From: Amborella trichopoda
Taxonomy: Eukaryota > Streptophyta > Magnoliopsida > Amborellales > Amborellaceae
Length of the DNA: 64,000 nt
Direction of reading: 5' to 3'
Assembly: GCF_000471905.2 (NCBI RefSeq)
Contig: NW_006498435.1
Location: 4,410,874-4,474,873 of the forward strand
Below are positions 57,300 to 64,000 of this stretch, piece by piece; within the stretch, counting starts at the first letter, position 1, and every line of letters begins with the position of its first letter. The notes beneath the pieces were generated by a model, which worked only from the letters and a program-made list of their open reading frames with translations, searched no databases and was not told the DNA's origin. The position numbers and the translations under genes were made by a program.

Positions 57300-59931
57300 A
57301 GATTTTTAAAGACGTTCTCTATAAAATTTTGAGCAATATTATTGCTAATAGACTACAAAATTTCTTGAATAATCTCATTCATCTTTGCCAGGCAGCAGTC
57401 CTCAAAGGCAAAATAATTTCAGACAATATCCTCATGGCCAATGAAATTCTCTCTTTATGTCACCAGTATGCGGCCAAACCTAAGATGTGTCTACAGCTTG
57501 ATCTCAGTGGCGCCTACAACTAGGTATCTTAGAGGTTTATTCTTGACAGGTTATAGGCTTTGGACTTTCCTCAAGTTTTTGTGCCCTGGGCTCGTCACTG
57601 TATTTCTACTCCTTGCTTTTCGTGCTTCATAACAAGTCCCCCAAAGGCTCTTTCAAGGGGAATAGACGTCTAGGTTAGGGTGACCCTCTATCGTCATACC
57701 TTTTTCTTCTGGTCATGGATTTCCTTAGTCGGCGACTAGCAGAAGCAACGTCCAATGGATTTCTACCAAAAGCCTTCCCCTAGAGTTGTGATTATGGCGT
57801 CCCTCATTTGCTATATGCAGATGATGCCTTAGTCTCTTGTGAGGCTTCCACCCAATCTGCCAAACTGTGAAAGTCATTATAGAATCCTTCTGCAATTCCA
57901 TAGTCATCAGCTGAATGTTGCCAAAAGCAAAATTCTATTCTTTGGGGGGAATAACAGCTTGAAATCTAGGATTTGAGACAGCCTCAAATTCGGTGAAGGG
58001 GCCCTTCAGCTGAAATAGGTTTAACTTTATTTCAAGGCTCTCTAAAGCATTCTCTTTGCCATAGTCTCATTGCCAAAATCGTTTAAAAAATTGGTTAATA
58101 GTAGGCCCTATTCCTCTCATTTGTTGGCCACCTCCAATTGCTCAAGTTCGTCCTCAACGCATCTTCCATCTACTGGATTCTATCCTTTCCACTTCCAATT
58201 AGAAATTGTCACATGATTGGGAGATTGTACCACAAGTTCCTATGGGCGACCTTATCAAAACAAAAGGGGTTCCACCTGGTTAACGGAATACTGTTAGCCT
58301 CAAACACAAGGAAGGAGGTTTGGGGATCCATCTTATTGCCGACTATAACATGACCAGGATGATGACATTGGCCTAGAGAAAAATTTATGAATCCCTCCTC
58401 TTTTTTAGCTCCCTTCTTTAAGCAAAGATATTTTTAGAAGTTTTTTTTGAGGAATACAGATATTTCTAGAATTCGTCTAATGGGTATGCTAAAATTAAAG
58501 CATCTTCTTACTCGTAGAAAGGCATTACGACGAGTATCAATAAGCAGCGGTACAATGTGAGATGGATTATAAGCAATGGTGCCTCAGGGGATTTTTAGGC
58601 CAACCCATGGATTTCTGAAAGGATATTCATCGAGATCTAGGCAGGTTCACAAAACATAAGGTTGCTGACTACCCCATCTAGGTGAGTCCTGCCTCATCCC
58701 TTCTCAAGCCCTCTTGTATGTGCCTAGGAGGAAAATAATCCTTTATGAAACCTGAGGAAGATTTTTTGGTTTGGATCCATTCTCCCAAATAGTCACTTTA
58801 CTGTTAAGAGCACCTGGGAACAAATAAGATGCAAGAGGAACACATAACCCATTCTCAAAGCCCTATGGTCCTCCTATTCTCACACAAGGTCCAAGTGGTT
58901 CTCTTGGTTGTCTCTACACCAGAGCCTCCCTACTATGACCTACCTCTAGTCTAAAGGGTTCACCTTGGTCTCTAGATGCCCTTTGTCTTCGGGAAGTCGA
59001 AAATGCCAACCATATATTAACACAATGTGTTTTGTACAGGTTCTCTGGAGATGCGGTAAACTAATGGCCCCCAAAACAGTTTGTTCCAGTCATGTTTGGA
59101 AAGTGGATAAAATTCTCGTTAAATCAACTGGACTACATAATGCTTGCCCTCTTCACTAGATGCAATAGGCAGATTTCCAAAGAGAAGTGCTCAAAGGCAA
59201 TTCTCTACTCGCCCATATCATTCTATTTGTTAAAGACCTTGCCATTGCTAAATCTTGGTCATTCCACCAGTCCAAATAATCATATGCACATATTATCAAG
59301 ATCCCATGGCGCTTGCAAAATCCCGGAAGCACAGTACATTTCGTGGTCCTTCCCCCCTTATGGTTCCTTCAAATTAAACACCGACAGGGCCTCCTTTCAA
59401 AATCCTGGTGCTGCAGGTAAAGGCGAATACTCAGAAATGACACAAGGAGCTTTATTGCCGCCTTTGCTAAACCACTCAATACTTCTTCCAACAACATTGC
59501 ACAGTTTAAAGCACTACAAATAGGTCAACTTGGTCATTCAACTACACTGCTTCCCTCTATTCATTTAGAGCGACTCCCATATTCTAGTAGAGACAATGAG
59601 TGGCAGATTTAAGGTCCCATGGAGACTACATAACCTTGCCACCAATTGTCTCTACAAACTATCATCCTCTGGCTATGAATGGAATATCTTACATGCCTAT
59701 CGAGAGTCGAACATGGTCACAGACTCTCTATCTAAGAAAGACGGCACCTTGTCAGAAGCCACCATGTGGAGAGCCTGCCCACTAGATTTTTTAACTTTAC
59801 TGCTTCCTTACAATGTAATTCAAATCCCCTATGCTAGGATGTATATTGATGTATCCCCAATATTTTCTTATATTTGTTAATTAAAACAGATAGGGGCCCT
59901 GACCCCCACTGATTTACCCAAAAAAAAAAAA
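57300..59931 (+). mobile_element. L1-type LINE, 5'-truncated, with poly-A tail
   Basis: Plus strand starts inside RT and ends in an A-run at 59920-59931 after a short 3' UTR. Inserted in opposite orientation to the copia copy at about 57300. Target duplication not convincing (CTTTAGA occurs near both ends). Confidence 0.85.
57301..59880 (+). pseudogene. LINE reverse transcriptase and RNase H remnant
   Basis: 57305-57530: VLYKILSNIIANRLQNFLNN, CQAAVLKGKIISDNILMANE, PKMCLQLDLSGAY, the start of non-LTR RT. YADD catalytic box at 57814-57825 (LLYADDALVSCEAST). 58138-58353 resembles the RT C-terminal/linker region. 59340-59880 gives the plant LINE RNase H (WSFPPYGSFKLNTDRASFQN, then SGYEWNILHAYRESNMVTDS and LSKKDGTLSE). 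Multiple stops and frameshifts; endonuclease region absent. Confidence 0.85.
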
Positions 59932-60394
59932 GAATTCTTTAGAAGATATATAAGTGAAAAACCTGAAAGGATTAAGGTCTTTGAAGTAATAGCACAACTT
60001 TTCAAAAGATGTCATGACAAAATTATAACATAAGAGAGATTCATTGGGATGGCCATGCAAATAAGTATTAAACATTATGTAATAAACGACGATGTAAAAT
60101 TCATGACAAGAAATCAATTGATTATTGGAATCTTTATAATAAAACAATATAAATTGTTTGGAAGGTGGTAGCTTTGAGAAGATGTAGATTCAAAAGACAC
60201 ATAAATTTGCTATAGGATTGCGTGGTTTATCTAAGTACCAACATATATCTTGCGCACAGCTATCCAAAATTGTTGAAAAGGACATATATACTAGTGTGAG
60301 ATCCTGAGAACTATTACTAAACATGGCTGCAATTAAATCCTGAAGTATCTCTATTTCCATACTTGTCTTATATATTATAAGTGTATTCATTTAC
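59932..60394. other. intron 3 sequence flanking the LINE
   Basis: AT-rich, no copia or LINE homology recognised; probably original intron sequence next to exon 3. Confidence 0.5.
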
Positions 60395-60554
60395 CTCATC
60401 AATGTCAGGTTCATCAGAGGTTCATCAGGAGGACTATCAGCTTTAGTGGGTGGTCTCAAATCTGGTTTTTGAGCAGGTCTCAACATCCATTCTACTCCCA
60501 TTTCTTTTCTGGCAATCCCCATGTCTTCTAGAGAGAAAATTTCCCTGCTATCAT
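60395..60554 (-). CDS. CWF19L2-like exon 3
   Basis: Acceptor GTATAG before 60554; donor GTAAAT after 60395. Encodes DSREIFSLEDMGIARKEMGV then EWMLRPAQKPDLRPPTKADS, the most conserved N-terminal motif of the family. An 11-bp tandem duplication at 60407-60417/60418-60428 (AGGTTCATCAG on the plus strand) shifts the frame. Without it the exon has exactly the length needed to join exon 4 in phase. Confidence 0.85.
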
Positions 60555-60646
60555 CTATACAACAACAATAACTTTGTTGTATTAGATTCATGGTATTACA
60601 AGATAGTAAATAATTCCAAAAAAAGAACAGTAGCGAGAGAACACAC

Positions 60647-60928
60647 CAGATGCATATGCACCTTCTCTAGCCTCAGAACCTTTTCTACTTTTCTTATAAT
60701 TATTTTCTCTCTCATAACTAGAGCTCTTTCCATCACTTTCAGAGAGAGACGATAAAGACTCCTCTGATGAATAACGTGGCTTTTCCTTCTTGATCTCTTC
60801 CTCAACCTCTCTTCATCACTTGAGCTGTCATGGTGAGATTTCTTCTTCTTCATTCTCTGCTTTTTCTCTTCTTTTCTGGCTTTGTTTCTTGCTTTTGGAG
60901 AAGAATCCAAATCACGCTTCTCTTGAAC
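60647..60928 (-). CDS. CWF19L2-like exon 2
   Basis: Acceptor TTCTTAG before 60928; donor GTGTGT after 60647. Encodes VQEKRDLDSSPKARNKARKE, a basic/serine-rich region (SSSDEERLRKRSRRK) and, one frame over, SSEESLSSLSESDGKSSSYE to SEAREGAYASG. The frame changes at about 60779-60786 in an A-run of the coding strand. The length (282) is one base short of what the flanking phases need. Confidence 0.8.
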
Positions 60929-61065
60929 CTAAGAACATGAGATTCAATTTTTTTTTACAGGTTCTCAATAAACCACACGTATAAAAACCACCATAACCGA
61001 GAAAAAGAAAAATAGTATCAGAAAGAAAAGGACTCTACACAAAATGGATAAAAAAAAAAACTCAC

Positions 61066-61110
61066 ATTGTGGAGATAATCTCGAGGGATAAAGTTTACAC
61101 CAGAGAGCAT
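61066..61110 (-). CDS. CWF19L2-like exon 1 (start codon)
   Basis: ATG at 61110-61108, 15 codons (MLSGVNFIPRDYLHN), then donor GTGAGT. The start matches the conserved MLSGVKFIP-type N-terminus of plant CWF19L2 homologues, which decides the start codon although the exon is very short. Phase 0 at its end. Confidence 0.85.
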
Positions 61111-62109
61111 CTTATAGCAGAATTACGTATTCTGCAATTTGATTTTGACTGCAAATTACAGATAATTACTTTGCGCTTCAACTAGAAAGGAAGGTCTATC
61201 TATAAACATTAGAATTTATGAACAAACCCCAAATTGTATAGAGAGAAAATACGTAGAACCTTTCGTATAAAAAGAAAATAAGCTTCAACAAAATAGTGGG
61301 TCTTACTATTTTGGAAAATCAGCATAATAAATTACATAAAAGCGTAAAAAAAAACATCCCTGATATTAGAAAACCCATCCAATTATTCCTAAATCATAAC
61401 GTCTCTAATAAAGTAACACTATCAACTTCAAAGTTCGTTTAACAAGCACTTTCATATTATAAGATTAAAAAAATTTAATTTTTTCATAAATTAATATTGA
61501 TATTAATTCGTTTTCCTCATCTAAAATTATTACAATCTAACTAACTCTAATAATATATATTTAAATTAAAGTTGTTGGTTTATAACTAACTATATTTAAA
61601 TTGAATTTGTGGTATGTCGTGTTTATATGATTGCAAGGAGAAGCGCCTTGCATAGCATTTGGAAACCAATCACCGGGATTGGACAAAAGTTCACACATGA
61701 TTGAGCCAAAGAAAGAAAGAAGGTGGTTATTGGATGTTTGAGCACGTATACTATGCTCTTTCGTGGGCATAGTATAATTTACTCCCTTATGTAGAACACT
61801 TATTTGGAGTTTTTATAAAATTTTATATTTTATAATTTATAATTTATAGTTTATATTATGAGATCATCTAATTATATCTAGATATTATTATTATTGTCGT
61901 TATTATTATTATTTTTACGTACGTAACTAGAAGATTATTTTCAAAGAAGGATTTTGAGTTCTCAAACATTTAGATCTTTCCCTTCAACAAGTATATGATT
62001 CCAGTGTAATCTTGGGATGTCATTTTCATGTTCTAGAGATCACATCCTAAAATTTGGAATTTAAAATATATTTTCAATACAAGTTTTTCCCGAGGGAGTA
62101 ATGGATAGC
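61111..62109. other. upstream region of the CWF19L2-like gene
   Basis: AT-rich, would contain the promoter on the minus strand. No TATA box can be picked out with confidence. A 69-codon minus frame (61770-61561) has no recognisable homology. Confidence 0.5.
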
Positions 62110-62453
62110 AGTGATTTAAAAAATACCAGGTCGGTACGAAATTGCTTAGTCTGATCTAAGAATCGGTCACCCTGTTATAGTTCTACGTATATATAGGAAA
62201 ACGGTCGAGTCTAGAAGGGAATCAGCAGTTCCCCACAGTAAAACAACAATTCTCTATTGTAAAATGATGATCCAGACAATCGATTCACCGATCTCGACCG
62301 GTTTTCCATCGGTTCACTATTTTTTCACGTTGTTTTTCGCTGATTCGTTGTTTTTTCTGCATGGTAAAACAATGATCTTGAGCCCCGAGTCACCAATTCG
62401 GACCAGTTTTTGGAGTACACAATTTGGGTCATTGATCCACTTTTTAAATCACT
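62110..62453. mobile_element. ~345-bp foldback MITE candidate
   Basis: Ends AGTGATTTAAAAA (62110-62122) and TTTTTAAATCACT (62441-62453) are exact inverted repeats. GGATAG lies just outside both ends. Internally, several CGGT/ACCG and TTCACCGA-type segments are repeated. No coding frame. Confidence 0.6.
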
Positions 62454-62566
62454 TAGGGATAGTATACTCTTGTAGGAGTAAAAAATCTTTTGGCCCTTAC
62501 ATGAAAATCTTTTGGCTCTTCATAAAAGGTGTAGATTGTATAACATTTAAACCTTAAACAATCAAA

Positions 62567-62766
62567 GTAAAGCGCACCTCCAAATTTTGTCATAAGATTA
62601 TTTTGGATTTTAAGAATTCTTAGGATGGCTTGATAATCTATTTTCATTACTACTTATAAATTTTAAACTCTTAAAATAGTTCAAAATCAAATATCTATAA
62701 GCACGTGAAAATATTAAAAATGGACAGTCCAAATAATGTGTTACAAGATGTACTATTTTCAGGACT

Positions 62767-62770
<4 letters not shown>
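62567..62770 (+). mobile_element. partial MITE of the 46512 family
   Basis: GCGCACCTCCAAATTTTGTCATAAG, TTCTTAGGATGGCTTGATAA, AAAATATTAAAAATGGACAG and ATGTGTTACAAGATG follow the block order of 38074 and 46512. It stops at the (AT)n next to the 62799 MITE. Confidence 0.65.

Positions 62771-62800
<30 letters not shown>
62771..62800. repeat. (AT)n microsatellite
   Basis: About 15 AT repeats immediately before the MITE at 62799. Confidence 0.95.
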
Positions 62801-62802
<2 letters not shown>

Positions 62803-63342
62803 ATGATTTCATGCAACTGTTGTATAGTAATATGATGCAATAACCTTAAAAACCATCTTATGGTCATTGGTTTGATCCAAATTTTGAAATATACACTCTT
62901 TTCATTCTAATAAACAATCACAAAAAAAATAAAAAATTGAAAAGACAATCTAGAAAGTATTTTTTTAGCCCAATTAACATAGGCCATTTATTTTGGTGAG
63001 ATGCTTAGATCTAGGCCTTAGAATGATTTTTTCATATCAAATTTTTTTGGGATGGCTTTATTATTATTAGATGAATATTGTTAAAAAAATAAAAAAAGCA
63101 TTTTGAATTCATAAAGGCTAAGATCTTGAAATTCACAAAATGAATGGTCTAGATTCGTTTTTGGAGGGGACTCATTTTGACCATATCTAGGATTCAAATT
63201 AAGCTGTTTTTTTTTTAGGATTGATTATTGAGATGAAGAGAGTTTGTTGGAAAAATTTGGGGTCATACAAATATCACAAACATGGTTTTCTAGAAGTGTC
63301 GTTGCATTATACTATAATACAACAGTTGCATTTGATCATTGC
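62799..63342 (-). mobile_element. ~544-bp MITE, copy 2 of the family nested in the MULE TIR
   Basis: Reverse complement of 35831-36376 along its whole length. Shared landmarks include CAATGATTTCATGCAACTGT at the left end, AACAGTTGCATTTGATCATTG at the right end, AGCCCAATTAACATAGG, GATGCTTAGATCTAGGCCTT, AATGGTCTAGATTC and GGAGGGGACTCATTTTGACC. Length nearly identical to copy 1. AT-rich flanks make a target duplication hard to judge. The frame at 63221-63520 runs through its end and is not a gene. Confidence 0.88.
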
Positions 63343-63479
63343 TTATATATGTATGTGGGAGTGGCTTCTGCCAGCTCACGGGTTGACCATTTTATCTTTT
63401 TTCATCTTTTTGGTGCACCACTTCGTGAGCAAGGAGCTCTGCGACCGCAGCATTAAATGGCTTAATAGGAAATTAAACT

Positions 63480-63904
63480 ACTACGGTGTTAGCCAATGGC
63501 TTAGATTCAAACTGGGCTGATCTGACGGTTACAATCTTATTTCATATTTAAATTTTCATTCTTTTCCTACAAATCCAAATCACTTGAAAATTTTAGGCAT
63601 TCATTCTTCTCATCAAGTTGCACCTAATAAAAATATATAAAAATAATAATTCACAAAATGTAAATTGAACAAAATACCCCTGAAATATTTCAGGGGTATT
63701 TTGATCAATTTATATTTTACGAATGATTGTTTTTATATTTTTATTATATTATTATATTTTTGAAGAATGGGCGCTCCAAATTTCAAATGATTTGGATTTG
63801 TAAAAAAGAAATGAAAATTCAAACACGTAATGAGGTCGTGACCATCAGATCAACCTAAATTCAATCTGGTCCATTGGCTGACACTGTAGCTAACAACCCG
63901 TAGA
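63480..63904. mobile_element. ~425-bp foldback element with perfect central palindrome
   Basis: The arms pair over most of the element: CTACGGTGTTAGCCAATGG at 63480 with the complement near 63870-63904, then GGGCTGATCTGACGGTTAC, AAATTTTCATTCTTTTCCTA and CAAATCCAAATCACTTGAAA with their complements. The centre is a perfect 32-bp palindrome at 63671-63702 built on AAAATACCCCTGAAAT. Confidence 0.85.
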
Positions 63905-63914
63905 TTGACAGGAT

Positions 63915-63918
<4 letters not shown>

Positions 63919-64000
<82 letters not shown>
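63919..64000. repeat. (AT)n and (GA)n microsatellites
   Basis: About 15 AT/TA repeats (63919-63948) followed by an uninterrupted GA run (63950-64000) that continues past the window edge. Confidence 0.95.

Larger units (their letters stand above)
51193..60394 (-). other. CWF19L2-like intron 3 (9.2 kb) with nested retroelements
   Basis: Bounded by donor GTAAAT at 60394 and acceptor CATAG at 51193. Holds, from 51592 to 57290, a tandemly duplicated copia fragment and, from about 57300 to 59931, a LINE. Only about 860 bp of the intron (51193-51591 and 59932-60394) shows no transposon homology, so the original intron was probably under 1 kb. Confidence 0.8.
47604..61110 (-). pseudogene. CWF19L2-like (CwfJ domain) gene, nine exons, probably a pseudogene
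   Basis: CWF19-family proteins associate with late spliceosomes and lariat debranching in the nucleus. The minus strand encodes, in order, an N-terminus starting MLSGVNFIPRDYLHN, a charged Lys/Ser region, the KEMGVEWMLRP motif, a basic middle region, and the two C-terminal CwfJ domains (HIT-like and WW-proximal). Every intron but one has GT-AG ends. Exon phases agree with one ~750-residue protein only if five single-base indels, an 11-bp duplication (60407-60428) and a TAG (50583-50581) are discounted. One donor site (after 49488) is lost. These lesions suggest a pseudogene. Many are homopolymer-length changes, so assembly errors explain some of them; the stop and the duplication are not explained that way. 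Intron 3 (51193-60394) is swollen by copia and LINE insertions. Confidence 0.88.

Noticed and set aside
57296..59941. Target-site duplication for the LINE
   Set aside because: Only CTTTAGA is shared between the two flanks, too short and common to be convincing.
61561..61770. 69-codon minus-strand frame upstream of the CWF19L2-like gene
   Set aside because: No recognised motif or neighbouring exon; probably chance.
1..64000. tRNA and rRNA genes
   Set aside because: No cloverleaf with A and B boxes and no rRNA signature noticed. The tRNA-like matches are primer-binding sites of retroelements.

Overview
This window is plant nuclear DNA, almost certainly from a flowering plant, and most of it is transposable elements. 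The evidence is three damaged Tat-type Ty3/gypsy retrotransposons, a Mutator-like element with a FAR1-type transposase, Ty1/copia and L1-type LINE remnants, several MITE families, GA/AT microsatellites, and one intron-rich host gene related to CWF19L2 with GT-AG introns. The species cannot be named from the sequence. Two N gaps are present (1-130 and 32268-32287).

Region 1 (131-30877) is a cluster of three related Tat-lineage elements. Element 1 (minus, 131-8476) has gag, a cut-down RT, two RNase H domains and an integrase with stop codons. Element 2 (plus, 8480-23371) has a 5' LTR missing its first ~650 bp, gag, an RT with its YVDD box, only the tail of integrase, a long 3' region and a full 3' LTR. 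Element 3 (minus, 23372-30877) has a complete 5' LTR and gag, then stops at the edge of element 2's LTR. All three have a primer-binding site resembling the 3' end of tRNA-Arg. None looks autonomous. The LTRs (about 2.9-3.7 kb) are long pyrimidine tracts studded with ~30-bp imperfect hairpins. A 35-bp minisatellite occurs in the 3' regions of elements 1 and 2.

Region 2 (30878-35705) holds a decayed plant-mobile-domain (PMD) coding fragment, a 38-bp tandem repeat in which every unit is a hairpin, and a cluster of foldback elements.

Region 3 (35711-45590) is a ~9.9-kb Mutator-like element. It has ~1-kb terminal inverted repeats, a broken FAR1/MULE transposase on the minus strand, internal minisatellites, and two nested MITEs. 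One MITE shares its terminal motif with the host element and has a second copy at 62799-63342.

Region 4 (45591-64000) contains the only recognisable host gene, a CWF19L2-like splicing-factor/debranching-associated gene (minus, 61110 to 47604, nine exons). Exon phases, splice sites and conserved CwfJ domains are clear, but the copy carries five single-base frameshifts, an 11-bp frameshifting duplication, one in-frame stop and one lost donor site, so it is probably a pseudogene. Its third intron is ~9.2 kb and contains a tandemly duplicated copia fragment and a 5'-truncated LINE. Upstream of the gene are four more MITE/foldback units and terminal AT and GA microsatellites.
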